A DNA stretch of 64,000 nucleotides from Paraburkholderia sp. PREW-6R (GCF_039621805.1 NZ_CP155074.1:2046001-2110000); one strand, 5' to 3'. Shown: positions 1 to 9,632, counted from the stretch's first letter. Translations and numbers: made by a program. The notes: generated by a model from the letters alone, not told the origin.

Positions 1-43
1 GGCTCGATACTGCGGCTCGATGCCGCCCGGAGCTCTGCCCACC

Positions 44-2845
44 ATGACTGAACTCGCAAACCCGCGGCGTCCCGCCGACACCGCCCATCCAGCCGACCGC
101 ATCACCAGCCTCGACATTGGCGGCATGACATGCGCGTCATGCGCGATGCGGGTCGAAAAGGCGCTCGCCAGGGTGCCGGGCGTCGCCCGCGCGTCCGTCA
201 ACCTGGCGACCGAACAGGCGCAGGTGGACAGCGACGCCAGTGTCGGCGCGGACGCGCTCGTCGATGCCGTGCGCCGAGCCGGCTATGAAGCGACGCCCGT
301 CGCGCCCGTCGCGCCCACTGCTCAAGACCAGCGCGTCCCGGCGAATGCGGCTTCGCAGGTCGCCGAGCTGGCGATTGGCGGGATGACGTGCGCGTCGTGC
401 GCAATGCGCGTCGAAAAGGCGCTCGCCAAAGTGCCGGGCGTGCAGAGTGCGTCCGTGAATCTGGCGACCGAAACCGCGACCGTCGATCTGAGCGATACGT
501 CGTCGGATGTCAACACGCTGATTGCCGCCGTCAAAAAAGCGGGCTACGAAGCGACGCTGATTGCGCCGCCCGACGACACACCATCCGAACACGAGACGGC
601 CGGCGTCCACGTCAGCGCCGCCGCCATCACTCCAGCTGAGCGCAAGCGCATCGAAGCGCGTCGCGAACTCGCTGCCGTGCTCGCATCCGCTGCGCTGACG
701 TTGCCGCTCGTCGTGCCGATGGTCGGCGAATGGTTCGGCATTCACGCGATGCTGCCGCCGTGGTTGCATTTCGGCCTTGCGTCCATCGTGCAGTTCGTGT
801 TCGGCGCGCGCTTCTATCGCGCGGCGTGGCGCGCCGTGCGCGCCGGCGCGGGCAACATGGATCTGCTGGTCGCGCTCGGCACATCGGCGGCCTATGGCGT
901 CAGTGTCTACGAGCTGGCGGCTCACCCCGGCGACACGATGCACCTGTACTTCGAGGCATCGGCGGTCGTCATCACGCTGGTGCGTTTCGGCAAGTGGCTC
1001 GAAGCGCGCGCGAAGCGCCAGACGACCGACGCGATCCGCGCACTCAATGCGCTGCGGCCCGAACGCGCCCGCATCCGCGCGGGCACCGCGGAACGCGATG
1101 TGCCGCTCGCGCAAGTGCGTGTCGGCACTGTCGTGATCGTGCGCCCAGGCGAACGCGTGCCCATCGATGGCACGGTGCTCGAAGGCAACACGCATATCGA
1201 CGAATCGCTGATTACCGGCGAAAGCCTGCCGGTGCCGAAGCAGCCGGCCGATCCCGTCACCGCCGGTTCGATCAACGGCGAAGGCGCGATCGCGGTGACG
1301 ACCACCGCCGTCGGCGCCGAGACGACGCTCGCTCGCATCATCCGTCTCGTGGAAAGCGCGCAGGCCGGGAAAGCGCCGATCCAGCGCCTCGTCGATCGCG
1401 TCAGCGAGATTTTCGTGCCGGCGATACTGGCTATCGGAGCGCTCACGCTGGCCGGCTGGCTGATCGCGGGCGCGGGCGGCGAAACGGCGATCCTGAATGC
1501 GGTCGCGGTGCTCGTCATCGCATGCCCGTGCGCGCTCGGCCTCGCGACACCGGCCGCCATCATGGCCGGCACTGGCGTGGCCGCGCGGCAAGGCGTGCTG
1601 ATCAAGGACGCCGAGGCGCTGGAAACCGCGCATCGGGTGAATGTCGTCGCGTTCGACAAGACCGGCACTTTGACGCTCGGCCAGCCGTCGGTCACGGCGT
1701 TCGAGCCGCTTGACGGCATGGACCGCGCCGAGGCGCTCGCGCTTGCCGCCGCCGTGCAACGGCAGAGCGATCACCCGCTGGCCCGCGCAGTGGTGAACGC
1801 GTACGAAGCCTCGGCGGACGCTGAGCGCATTGCATCCGGAGCGGACGCGGCAGCGACGGGAACGACGCCGTCTGCGGGATCCGCAGCGAGCGTGGCGATC
1901 GCCACAAGCGCGGAGGCGACCGTGGCGGAACCCGCGGCAACGCCCGCAACATCCATCGCGACGCCCCCCGTTGCGACGGGCGGCGCGAAAGCCACCGCCA
2001 CCGCCACCGGCGCGCGCGCAGTCGCTGGACGCGGCGTGGAAGCCGACGTCGGCGGCCGTTCGCTGGCGCTTGGCAGCACGCGCTGGCTGGACGAACTCGG
2101 CATCGAACTGCCGCCGCAAGCGCGCGCTCGCGCCGAGGCACTTGAAGCGTCGGGCAATACCGTGTCGTGGCTGATGGAACGCGCTTCACAGACGCCTCGC
2201 GCGCTCGCGCTGATTGCCTTCGGCGACACGCTCAAACCGACCGCACGCGCCGCGATCCAGCGGCTCAAAGACATGGGCATCCGCAGCGTGCTAGTCACCG
2301 GTGACAACGAGGGCAGCGCGGCCAGCGTCGCAAAGGCACTCGGCATCGACGAATACCACGCGGGCGTCTTGCCCGACGGCAAAGCGCGCGTGATTCACGA
2401 CCTGAAGATTTGCAGTGCGGGCATCGTTGCAATGGCGGGCGACGGCATCAACGACGCGCCCGCACTCGCCGCCGCCGACATCGGCATAGCCATGGCCACG
2501 GGCACCGACGTCGCGATGCACGCCGCCGGCATCACGTTGATGCGCGGCGATCCCGCACTGGTCGCCGACGCGATCGATATTTCGCGCAAAACGTGGCGCA
2601 AAATCCGGCAAAATCTGTTCTGGGCATTCATCTACAACCTGATTGGGGTGCCGCTCGCCGCGTTTGGCCTGCTCAATCCAATGCTCGCCGGCGCGGCAAT
2701 GGCGTTCTCGAGCGTGAGCGTCGTGACCAATGCGCTGCTGCTCCGCACGTGGCGCGCAGCGGCGGATCAGGCGGCCAGTCAGCCAGCACGTCCGGCAGCA
2801 CATCACCCAACGCAGCCGCCGGCGCAGAAGCCGGCGCGGCGTTAG
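44..2845 (+). CDS. copA: Copper-exporting P1B-type ATPase CopA
   Basis: Inner-membrane ATPase that pumps Cu(I) out of the cytoplasm. Two N-terminal heavy-metal domains carry GMTCASCAMRVEKAL (Cys30/Cys33 and Cys116/Cys119). They are followed by the membrane segments, the TGES actuator loop (391-394), the CPC ion-binding motif (494-496), the DKTGTLT phosphorylation motif (538-544), the HP of the nucleotide domain (577-578) and the GDGIND hinge (799-804). All catalytic motifs are intact. The ATG at 44 is chosen because a GGAG lies about 11 nt upstream; an in-frame ATG at 20 would add eight residues. An Ala/Thr-rich stretch of about 70 residues (588-659) interrupts the nucleotide-binding domain, which is unusual. 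The promoter, and any CueR site, would lie off the left edge. Confidence 0.95.
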   Translation: MTELANPRRPADTAHPADRITSLDIGGMTCASCAMRVEKALARVPGVARASVNLATEQAQVDSDASVGADALVDAVRRAGYEATPVAPVAPTAQDQRVPANAASQVAELAIGGMTCASCAMRVEKALAKVPGVQSASVNLATETATVDLSDTSSDVNTLIAAVKKAGYEATLIAPPDDTPSEHETAGVHVSAAAITPAERKRIEARRELAAVLASAALTLPLVVPMVGEWFGIHAMLPPWLHFGLASIVQFVFGARFYRAAWRAVRAGAGNMDLLVALGTSAAYGVSVYELAAHPGDTMHLYFEASAVVITLVRFGKWLEARAKRQTTDAIRALNALRPERARIRAGTAERDVPLAQVRVGTVVIVRPGERVPIDGTVLEGNTHIDESLITGESLPVPKQPADPVTAGSINGEGAIAVTTTAVGAETTLARIIRLVESAQAGKAPIQRLVDRVSEIFVPAILAIGALTLAGWLIAGAGGETAILNAVAVLVIACPCALGLATPAAIMAGTGVAARQGVLIKDAEALETAHRVNVVAFDKTGTLTLGQPSVTAFEPLDGMDRAEALALAAAVQRQSDHPLARAVVNAYEASADAERIASGADAAATGTTPSAGSAASVAIATSAEATVAEPAATPATSIATPPVATGGAKATATATGARAVAGRGVEADVGGRSLALGSTRWLDELGIELPPQARARAEALEASGNTVSWLMERASQTPRALALIAFGDTLKPTARAAIQRLKDMGIRSVLVTGDNEGSAASVAKALGIDEYHAGVLPDGKARVIHDLKICSAGIVAMAGDGINDAPALAAADIGIAMATGTDVAMHAAGITLMRGDPALVADAIDISRKTWRKIRQNLFWAFIYNLIGVPLAAFGLLNPMLAGAAMAFSSVSVVTNALLLRTWRAAADQAASQPARPAAHHPTQPPAQKPARR

Positions 2846-2894
2846 CCCGAGCAAAGCGCCGGCACGTCACCTTACAACACGCTTTCCAAAACCC

Positions 2895-2922
2895 TAAAGA
2901 ATTCGCCTGACGCTGCCGTAAA
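2895..2922 (+). promoter_or_regulatory. Possible sigma-28 (FliA) promoter for the chemoreceptor gene
   Basis: TAAAGAAT (2895-2902), a 12-nt spacer and GCCGTAAA (2915-2922) resemble the flagellar class 3 consensus TAAAGTTT-N11-GCCGATAA. The site lies about 28 nt before the chemoreceptor start, and a chemoreceptor is an expected FliA target. The spacer is one base longer than the consensus. Inferred by eye only. Confidence 0.4.
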
Positions 2923-2949
2923 CATGCAATCAAGGCTGACCATGCCTGC

Positions 2950-4983
2950 ATGGCCGGCGCACCGCTCGACTCCTCTTCATTGCATTTGCCCATGGAATTC
3001 CCTTCTCTGCGCCGCGCCAGCGTAGGCGCACGGCTTGCCGTGCTGTCCTGCGTGCTGGTCGCGCTGATTTTCTCCGCTTTCGCCTGGGCGCTCGCGCGCA
3101 CTGCCGGCGGGCAGGTCAGCGAACAGGTCCTCGACCGTATCGCCGATCGCGACCGCTCCATCTCCGCCATGATCACGCTGTTCGACAAGGCACTTTCGGC
3201 CGAAGTGGACCGTTCCATGTCGCTCTTCGCGAGTTTCCTGCCCGACGGCTACAGCCTCGACGACACGCAGACAATCGACATCAGCGGCTCCGCGACGCCC
3301 GCCATCAAAGCCGGCGACAAAGTGCTGAACATGGACTTCACGATTCCCGATCAATTTCTCGAACGCAGCGGCGCGGTCGCCACCGTGTTCGCACGCACCG
3401 GCGACGATTTCGTCCGCGTGACGACGTCGCTGAAAAAGCAGGACGGCTCACGCGCTATCGGCACGCTGCTCGACCGCCATGCGCCGGCTTACGCGTCGAT
3501 CATCGCGAACCGCTCTTACACCGGGCTTGCCACGCTATTCGGCAAGCGGTTGATCACGCAATACCGTCCGATGACCGACGCAAGCGGCCGCGTGATCGGC
3601 GCGCTGTTCGTCGGCGTGAACGTGGACAAGGAAATCCAGTCGGTGGAGGACGGGATTCGCAGTCTGAAGATCGGCGATAGCGGTTACTACTTCGTGCTCG
3701 ACGCGTCGAACGGCGCGGACCGCGGCAAGCTGATCGTGCATCCAGCGGCAGCCGGCCAGAGCGCCGACGATGCGAACGCACCCTATCGGCATATGCTCGA
3801 CATGAAAGAGGGTCAACTCGAATTCAGGTCGGCCGACGCGACGCTGGGCGAGCATCAGGCACGCGATAAGTTCGTCTCCTTCGTGACCGTCCCGGAGTGG
3901 CACTGGCTCGTGGGCGGCGTCGCGCCGCGCGACGAAGTGATGGCCGACATCATTTCCACGCGCAACTGGTTCCTCGCGCTCGGCTTCGTGCTGGTCGGCG
4001 TATTCGCCGTGGTCTTCCTGATCGCGGTGCGGCGTCTCGTGAGTCGTCCGCTCGACGAAGCCGCCAGGGCGTCGGAACGCTTTGCATCGGGTGATCTGAG
4101 TGTGCGCGTCGCGCAGCAAGCAGCCGGTTCGAGCGGACGCCACGCACGCGCCGATGAAATTGGCCGCCTGATGCAGTCGATCGACGGCATCGGCGAAGGT
4201 CTCGCGCGCATCGTTTCTCAGGTGCGCAACGCGTCGGCGGATATGTCGCACGGCACCGAGCAAATCGCCGCGGGCAGCGGCAACATTGCCGCGCGCATCG
4301 TGACGCAGGCGAGCAGTCTCGAAGAAACCGCGGCGAGCATGGAACAGATCACCTCGACCGTGCAGCAGAATGCCGACCACGCGGCGCAAGCCAACACGCT
4401 CGTCACGACCGCTGCGGACGCCGCGCTAGAAGGAGGACGGGCGGTGGAGCGCGTCGTGTCGACCATGGGCGAGATCAGCCGCTCGTCGCAAAAGATCGCT
4501 GAAATTACGAGCGTCATCGAAGGCATCGCGTTTCAGACGAACATCCTCGCGCTGAACGCGGCTGTCGAAGCGGCCCGCGCGGGCGAACACGGCAAGGGAT
4601 TCGCGGTGGTGGCGTCGGAAGTGCGCGCACTGGCGCAGCGCAGCGCGGCGTCGGTCAAGGAGATCGAGGCGCTGATCGCGGAGTCTTCAGCGACGGTGCA
4701 AAGCGGGCTGCACATCGCCGAAGAAGCGAGTTCGACGATGCAAGGCATCGTCCAGCAGGTCGGCCAGGTGCGCGCGATCATGGGCGAAATCAGTGTGGCG
4801 TCGCGCGAGCAGTCGGGCGGCATCGAGCAGGTGAATATCGCGGTTTCGCAAATCGGCGAGGCAACCCAGCAGAATGCGACGATCGTCGGCGAAGCGGAAC
4901 TCGCGGCAGCCGGGTTGCGCGATCAGGCTGCGCGGCTTGCGCAACTGGTCAGTGTGTTCAAACTCGAACCCGAGCACGGCTGA
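2950..4983 (+). CDS. Methyl-accepting chemotaxis protein with periplasmic Cache domain
   Basis: Transmembrane chemoreceptor of 677 residues. TM1 is at about 27-49, followed by a periplasmic region of about 290 residues of the Cache type. TM2 is at about 340-362, then HAMP, then the cytoplasmic signalling hairpin with the conserved tip around Phe528 (GIAFQTNILALNAAVEAAR). The tip is canonical, so it should contact CheA/CheW. There is no C-terminal CheR-tethering pentapeptide. The Cache region suggests direct sensing of a small molecule; the ligand cannot be read from sequence. The start at 2950 has only a weak AAGG upstream, and ATG 2992 is an alternative that keeps TM1. It is monocistronic behind a possible sigma-28 promoter. 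Confidence 0.9.
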   Translation: MAGAPLDSSSLHLPMEFPSLRRASVGARLAVLSCVLVALIFSAFAWALARTAGGQVSEQVLDRIADRDRSISAMITLFDKALSAEVDRSMSLFASFLPDGYSLDDTQTIDISGSATPAIKAGDKVLNMDFTIPDQFLERSGAVATVFARTGDDFVRVTTSLKKQDGSRAIGTLLDRHAPAYASIIANRSYTGLATLFGKRLITQYRPMTDASGRVIGALFVGVNVDKEIQSVEDGIRSLKIGDSGYYFVLDASNGADRGKLIVHPAAAGQSADDANAPYRHMLDMKEGQLEFRSADATLGEHQARDKFVSFVTVPEWHWLVGGVAPRDEVMADIISTRNWFLALGFVLVGVFAVVFLIAVRRLVSRPLDEAARASERFASGDLSVRVAQQAAGSSGRHARADEIGRLMQSIDGIGEGLARIVSQVRNASADMSHGTEQIAAGSGNIAARIVTQASSLEETAASMEQITSTVQQNADHAAQANTLVTTAADAALEGGRAVERVVSTMGEISRSSQKIAEITSVIEGIAFQTNILALNAAVEAARAGEHGKGFAVVASEVRALAQRSAASVKEIEALIAESSATVQSGLHIAEEASSTMQGIVQQVGQVRAIMGEISVASREQSGGIEQVNIAVSQIGEATQQNATIVGEAELAAAGLRDQAARLAQLVSVFKLEPEHG

Positions 4984-5127
4984 TCGGTCGGCAAGCGCGC
5001 GGCTTCGACGAAAATGCGGCGGCTGTTTTGTGGCGTTCGGTTGGTGGCGTCCGCTTGGTGGCGTCTGTTTCGCAACGTTCGTTTTCGCCGCGCCGCTCCT
5101 CGTCAACGGGAACGCGTGTCGCGCGTG

Positions 5128-5781
5128 TCAGAATTCTGCGTCGAGTTCGTCGATCTCTTCCACTTCCTGTTGCGCGCCCGCAATCCACTCCTGCATTTCC
5201 GGCAAGCCCATGATCTGCTGGCCGTAATCGACGATCTCCGGATCGAGCTTCACGTCGTACGTCACGAAGCGGGTCACCACCGGCGCATACATGGCGTCCG
5301 CCGCGGTGCGCTCGCCGAACAGAAACGGTCCTCCATACTGTTTCAGGCATTCGCCCCAGATCGTGACGATCCGCTCAATATCGGACTGCGCGCGCGCCCA
5401 CACCTTGAAGCCCGGGAAATGCGCCTTCAGATTCATTGGCAGCGCCGAGCGTAACGAACCGAAGCCCGAGTGCATCTCGCCGCAGATCGAACGGCAATGC
5501 GCGCGTGCGCGAACGTCGTTGGGCAACAACGCCGCTTCCGGTCGGAGTTCGTTCAGATATTCGGCGATGGCGAGCGTGTCCCAGACCTTGATGCCGTCGT
5601 GAACGAGGCAGGGCACCAGAATCGATGGCGACAGCAACAGCAGTTCGGCACGGGCCGCAGGGTCGTCGATCGACACCACGATCTCTTCGAAAGGCAGTCC
5701 GCTGAACCGGGCAAGCAGCCAGCCGCGCAGCGACCAGGACGAATAATTCTTGCTGCTGATAGTGAGCGTGGTATTCGCCAT
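5128..5781 (-). CDS. Glutathione S-transferase family protein
   Basis: Cytosolic GST fold protein of 217 residues. The N-terminal thioredoxin-like half begins with SSKNYSSWSLRGWLL, the Tyr/Ser-rich glutathione-site motif typical of a bacterial GST subgroup. The helical C-terminal half contains the GERTAADAMYAPV segment, matching the usual G-x-x-x-T-x-A-D motif. The start at 5781 is chosen because GGGAG sits nine bases upstream; an in-frame ATG at 5790 is too close to that site. The frame stays open upstream to beyond 5990, but without a Shine-Dalgarno sequence. The substrate is unknown. It is divergent from phaZ across a 215-bp spacer. Confidence 0.88.
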   Translation of the reverse strand: MANTTLTISSKNYSSWSLRGWLLARFSGLPFEEIVVSIDDPAARAELLLLSPSILVPCLVHDGIKVWDTLAIAEYLNELRPEAALLPNDVRARAHCRSICGEMHSGFGSLRSALPMNLKAHFPGFKVWARAQSDIERIVTIWGECLKQYGGPFLFGERTAADAMYAPVVTRFVTYDVKLDPEIVDYGQQIMGLPEMQEWIAGAQQEVEEIDELDAEF

Positions 5782-5996
5782 ATGAATCATCTCCCGAGGT
5801 GGCGTTCGGCTGGCGGCCGATGACTGCATGCACGATGCCGTGCGCCGGCGCACCAAAGCACGGCATTTCCCGCCTGCCTCAATGGGATGCGCAAATGCTA
5901 TGCCAATGCGCGGCCGGCACCCTGCGGTCCACGTGCCCGATTGGCACATGACTTGCCTTAATCTGTGCTTCCCCCTTTGGCATTCGTGCAAGGGTT

Positions 5997-7400
5997 ATGA
6001 ACCTGTTCGCATATCCTACCTACGAGGCTTTCGCTGCTGCGATGCTGCCGATGCGGCACAGCGCGGCACTGATGACCCATGCGCTCGACGCGTGGCCAGC
6101 GTTCGGCGAATCTGCGCAAGGGCGCTCGCTTCGCGCTGGTTGCGAACTCCTGACACTCGCCGGGCTGACTTCCGTGCGGCCGCCGTTTGACATCGACCGT
6201 GTGACGGCGGAAGGCCGGCAGGTTCGCATCGTCGAGGAAATCGCCGCGCACACCCCATTCTGTTCGCTGGTCCATTTCCGTAAGGACACCCATCTTTCGC
6301 ATACGCAGCCACGCGTTCTGGTGATTGCGCCCATGTCCGGGCACTTTGCCACGCTGTTGCGCGGCACGGTGCGCACGATGCTCGCCGACCACGACGTCTA
6401 CATCACCGACTGGCACAACCCGCGCGACGTGCCGTTAAGCCACGGCCGCTTTGGCTTCACCGAATTCGTGCAGCACGTGATCCAGTTCACGGAGACGATC
6501 GGACCCGCCACCCATCTGGTGGCGGTATGTCAGCCGACCGTCGCGGCGCTGGCCGCGGTCGCCACGATGGCCGCCGACGACCACCCCGCGCAACCCGCGA
6601 GCATGACTTTGATGGCGGGCCCGATCGATACGCGGATCAATCCGACACGCGTGAACGCGCTCGCGAAGGGCAAGCCGCTGGAATGGTTCGAACGCAATCT
6701 GATCAGCGCCGTGCCGTTCGGCTTTGCGGGCGCGCAGCGGCGCGTGTATCCCGGCTTCGTGCAATTGACCGCTTTCATGGCGATGAATCTGAACCGTCAC
6801 CTCGATTCGTTCGAGACCATGTACTACGAGCGCGCCAAGGGCGATCCGGCCAAAGCTGACACGATTCACCGGTTTTACGAAGAATATTTCGCGACGATGG
6901 ATCTTACGGCCGATTTCTATCTGGAAACCGTGGACACGGTTTTTCAGCGGCATGCGCTGCCGCTGCATGAACTCGAGGTGGAGGGGCGTCTCGTCGAGCC
7001 CTCGAAAATTCGCCGCACCGCCCTGCTTACCGTAGAAGGCGAAAAGGACGATATCTGCGCCGTCGGTCAGACGCTCGCCGCACAGGATCTGTGCGACAAA
7101 CTTCGGCCCTATCTGAAGACGCATCATGTGCAGACCGGCGTGGGGCACTACGGCGTTTTCAACGGGCACCGCTGGGAGCGGCATATCTACCCGCGCGTGC
7201 GCGCTGTGATTTACGACAATGAACCGCGCGCGGTGCTGCTCAGTTCAAGCGCGCGGACCATTCAACCCGTACCGGCTGCAAAGGCGGCTGAAGTGAGTGC
7301 GGCTGCGCCGGTGGCGGCAGCCGTGGTGGATATGGAAGTCAGCGCTGACGGTGCAGCCAATACCAATGCAGCGGAAGACGGACGGGAGATTGAGCCTTAA
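5997..7400 (+). CDS. phaZ: Intracellular polyhydroxybutyrate depolymerase
   Basis: Alpha/beta hydrolase of 467 residues that mobilises intracellular PHB granules to hydroxybutyrate units. It matches the Ralstonia eutropha PhaZ1-type family along its length. The nucleophile is Cys178 in AVCQPT instead of the serine of a lipase box, as expected for this family. The likely partners are Asp351 (EGEKDDICAVG) and His384 (GVGHYGVFNG). The C-terminal 50 residues are a low-complexity Ala/Val/Glu tail. The Shine-Dalgarno AGGG is very close to ATG 5997, so the true start may be slightly different. A hydroxyacyl-CoA dehydrogenase (8.6 kb) and a hydroxybutyrate-type permease (31.7 kb) fit the same carbon-storage theme. 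Confidence 0.93.
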   Translation: MNLFAYPTYEAFAAAMLPMRHSAALMTHALDAWPAFGESAQGRSLRAGCELLTLAGLTSVRPPFDIDRVTAEGRQVRIVEEIAAHTPFCSLVHFRKDTHLSHTQPRVLVIAPMSGHFATLLRGTVRTMLADHDVYITDWHNPRDVPLSHGRFGFTEFVQHVIQFTETIGPATHLVAVCQPTVAALAAVATMAADDHPAQPASMTLMAGPIDTRINPTRVNALAKGKPLEWFERNLISAVPFGFAGAQRRVYPGFVQLTAFMAMNLNRHLDSFETMYYERAKGDPAKADTIHRFYEEYFATMDLTADFYLETVDTVFQRHALPLHELEVEGRLVEPSKIRRTALLTVEGEKDDICAVGQTLAAQDLCDKLRPYLKTHHVQTGVGHYGVFNGHRWERHIYPRVRAVIYDNEPRAVLLSSSARTIQPVPAAKAAEVSAAAPVAAAVVDMEVSADGAANTNAAEDGREIEP

Positions 7401-7401
7401 C

Positions 7402-7836
7402 CTAGGCCGCAACGCTCTTCCAGGGCGTGACACTGGGCACGTCGCACGGCCCTTCCACCTCTATCGATTTAAAATCCGCCGGGGACACTATTTCGATGTA
7501 CTCCATATCTTCCGAGTAGTCGAACAGATAATGAACGATGCCCGGTGCCTGGTGAACGCAATCCCCGGCCGCGACCAGCGTTTCCTTGTCGCCGTACATG
7601 AAGCGCGCCCAGCCCTTCAACATGATCACAATATGAAAGTCGGCCTCATGACGGTGCCATCCGGTGCCTTGCTCTGGTGCGTGATTCGCCTTCACGAGTT
7701 GCGCGAGCACCTTGCCGCCGGTCGCCTGCGCAATGCCCAGATCGCGGTAGAGAAAAAAGTCGCGTAACCCCTGATCCACGTAGGACGTGTCTTGCGGGCG
7801 GACGTGGCTGAATTGCGTGGCGAATTCGGTGGACAT
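7402..7836 (-). CDS. Cupin domain protein
   Basis: Single-domain cupin of 144 residues. Motif 1 appears as GTGWHRHEADFHIVIMLKG and motif 2 as GDCVHQAPGIVHYLF, giving the histidines expected for a mononuclear metal site. No enzymatic activity can be assigned from sequence; such proteins may be dioxygenases, isomerases or sensors. The start at 7836 has AGGAG at a good distance (GAGGAGCGCGATC before ATG). It ends one base after the phaZ stop on the opposite strand, so the two genes converge with no room for a separate terminator. Fifth in-line neighbours on the same strand (flavin reductase, acyl-CoA dehydrogenase) are about 100 bp upstream and may or may not be co-transcribed. Confidence 0.82.
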   Translation of the reverse strand: MSTEFATQFSHVRPQDTSYVDQGLRDFFLYRDLGIAQATGGKVLAQLVKANHAPEQGTGWHRHEADFHIVIMLKGWARFMYGDKETLVAAGDCVHQAPGIVHYLFDYSEDMEYIEIVSPADFKSIEVEGPCDVPSVTPWKSVAA

Positions 7837-7936
7837 GATCGCGCTCCTCGTGATGAGCCGGCAGTTGAAAACGACGCGTGCTAGCGTCGGTTGCAAGCAT
7901 CAAGCGGGCCAATCGTTCAGCGCGAAGCAGCCGGCA

Positions 7937-8548
7937 TCAGGATGTCGGCCGGAACATCTGGAACATGTCGCCGATCTGCGCGTAGTCGGCCCGATAGCCC
8001 GCGCGCATGACTGGCTGCGCGGCGTGCGTGTCGAACAGACCGTCCTTTAAATACGCCTCGTTGATATGCACGCCCACCACCTGGCCGAGCGACAGGTAAT
8101 TGTCCATTGGCTTGCCGTCCAGCGAATGAAGGCGTATGACCTGCAGCAGCTTGCATTCGAGCGCGGCCGGCGATTCCGCTACATGCGGCACGGCTACGTT
8201 GCGGCCTGGCGCAGGGGTCAATCCGGCAAGTTCGAATTCGTCGACGTGCGGCCCGACTGGCGCCGACGAGCGGTTCATCTGTTCCGCGAGCGGCTTGCTG
8301 GAGAGATTCCACACGAATTCGCCGGTGGCTTCGATGTTCGAGATGCTGTCTTTGCGGCCCTCGCTGCTAAAGCCGATGATTGCCGGAAAGGTGGCGAACG
8401 CGCCGAAAAAACTGTAGGGCGCCAGGTTCAGCGTGCCGTCGGCGGCGCGCGAAGAAATCCAGCCGATCAGCCGTGGCGCGACGATCGCCTTGAACGGATC
8501 GTGCGGGAGGCCGTGGCCAATGGCGGGATCGTAGAAGTAGTGGGACAT
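7937..8548 (-). CDS. Flavin reductase family (FMN-binding split barrel) protein
   Basis: 203-residue protein of the flavin reductase-like/DIM6-NTAB family, which binds FMN in a split beta-barrel. Recognisable family features are PFKAIVAPRLIGWISS near residues 18-33, the NLAPYSFFGAFATFP segment and the EFVWNLSS element. Members reduce or bind flavin, sometimes as the reductase of a two-component monooxygenase. No monooxygenase partner is visible here, so the role is open. The ATG at 8548 has no strong Shine-Dalgarno. It lies on the same strand as the hydroxyacyl-CoA dehydrogenase, 64 bp downstream of it. Confidence 0.85.
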   Translation of the reverse strand: MSHYFYDPAIGHGLPHDPFKAIVAPRLIGWISSRAADGTLNLAPYSFFGAFATFPAIIGFSSEGRKDSISNIEATGEFVWNLSSKPLAEQMNRSSAPVGPHVDEFELAGLTPAPGRNVAVPHVAESPAALECKLLQVIRLHSLDGKPMDNYLSLGQVVGVHINEAYLKDGLFDTHAAQPVMRAGYRADYAQIGDMFQMFRPTS

Positions 8549-8612
8549 GATGGGTTTGCTCGGGAATGAATTTAAGGCGGAGTTGAATCCGGGAGCTGCA
8601 CCTGGAGAAAGA

Positions 8613-9527
8613 TCACCCGCGGCTGATCACGCGCTTGCGGCCTTCCTTGACGCGCGCCAGGTGCGCGTCGTCCCAATCGTAAAATCCTGCGCCGCTTCGC
8701 ACGCCGACCCGGCCGGCTTGCACCTGCTCACGCAGCAATTGCAGCACGTCTTCGTCTTTTGCCAGTTCGGGCATCAGGTGCGAGGCGATGTCGAGAAACG
8801 TATCGAGCCCGCCCATGTCCGCGCCTTCGAACGGGCCAACGATGCCCCACCGGCGTCCGAGCGACGCTTTCATCACCCGATCGACCTCGTCAGGCGTCGC
8901 AGCTTTCGAACGCACGATGTTGAGCGCCTCGCGCAGCACCGCGAATTGCAGCCGATTGCCGATGAAGCCCGGAATCGCTTTTTCCAGCACCACCGGCTCC
9001 ATGCCGATCGCGCTCATCAGCGCGGCGGTTTGCTGGGTCACTTGCGGCGCGGTGGCGGTGCCCGGCACGACTTCGACAAGCGGAATCATGTGCGGCGGAT
9101 TCCAGAAATGCGCGATGAGAAAGCGCTCCCTGGCACGCAACGGCACGGCCAGTTGGTCAGGCGGAAAGCCGCTGGTGTTGCTCGCGAGAATGGCGTCATC
9201 GGCCAGCAACCCGGTCAGCGAAGCGTACAGGCGGTGCTTCAGGTCGAGCACTTCGGGAATTGCCTCGATGACGAGTTGCGCGGACGCCATCACGTCGAGC
9301 TGCGCGTGCGTTTCGATGCACGCGAGCGCTGCCTGTTTCGCGGCCGCGTCGATGCGACCGGCGTCGATCAATTCATCGAGCACCGCTTCGGCTTTCGGCG
9401 CGACGCTTGCGAGCCGCGCGGGATCGACGTCGTGAACGATCGTCCTGTGCCCATGCAACGCGCTTTGCGTTGCAATGCCCACGCCCATCAGCCCGGTTCC
9501 TACTACGCCAATCACTGCCTTGTCCAC
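8613..9527 (-). CDS. 3-hydroxyacyl-CoA dehydrogenase family protein
   Basis: NAD-dependent dehydrogenase of 304 residues with an N-terminal Rossmann fold (GVVGTGLMGVGIA, residues 7-19), the SNTSGFPPDQLA loop and AHFWNPPHMIPLVEVV containing the family His. A C-terminal helical domain ends in SGAGFYDW. It oxidises 3-hydroxyacyl-CoA-type substrates; GFIGNRLQFAVLREA is the usual boundary to the C-terminal domain. The best start is GTG at 9527 with GGAGA about six bases upstream. The frame stays open further upstream (Met at 9602), but that would overlap the hairpin at 9602-9632. The FWNPPHMIPLVEV motif also occurs in L-gulonate and carnitine dehydrogenases, so the physiological substrate is uncertain. 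Confidence 0.85.
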   Translation of the reverse strand: MDKAVIGVVGTGLMGVGIATQSALHGHRTIVHDVDPARLASVAPKAEAVLDELIDAGRIDAAAKQAALACIETHAQLDVMASAQLVIEAIPEVLDLKHRLYASLTGLLADDAILASNTSGFPPDQLAVPLRARERFLIAHFWNPPHMIPLVEVVPGTATAPQVTQQTAALMSAIGMEPVVLEKAIPGFIGNRLQFAVLREALNIVRSKAATPDEVDRVMKASLGRRWGIVGPFEGADMGGLDTFLDIASHLMPELAKDEDVLQLLREQVQAGRVGVRSGAGFYDWDDAHLARVKEGRKRVISRG

Positions 9528-9601
9528 GCCGCTCTCCGCTACCGTCGATGAAAGTTTTCTAGCATAGCGCAGCGCGCCCGAACGCAAGGCCAAACGAAGC
9601 A

Positions 9602-9632
9602 AAGCCGGCCTTCCTTACGGAAGAGCCGGCTT
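9602..9632 (-). terminator. Stem-loop terminator downstream of the small exported His-rich protein
   Basis: Inverted repeat with arms AAGCCGGC and GCCGGCTT plus inner TTCC/GGAA around a TTAC loop. On the minus strand it is followed by TTTGCTTCG. It lies 60 bp after the stop at 9692 and fits a rho-independent terminator for that gene, although the U-tract is interrupted. Confidence 0.6.

Noticed and set aside
137..2119. Long open frame antisense to copA
   Set aside because: Arg/His/Gly-rich translation with no domain; the plus strand encodes a full CopA, so this is a by-product of third-position GC bias. The same applies to long antisense frames at 3535-4389, 17814-18848, 43212-44426, 47303-48589, 54955-56652 and 57013-58827.
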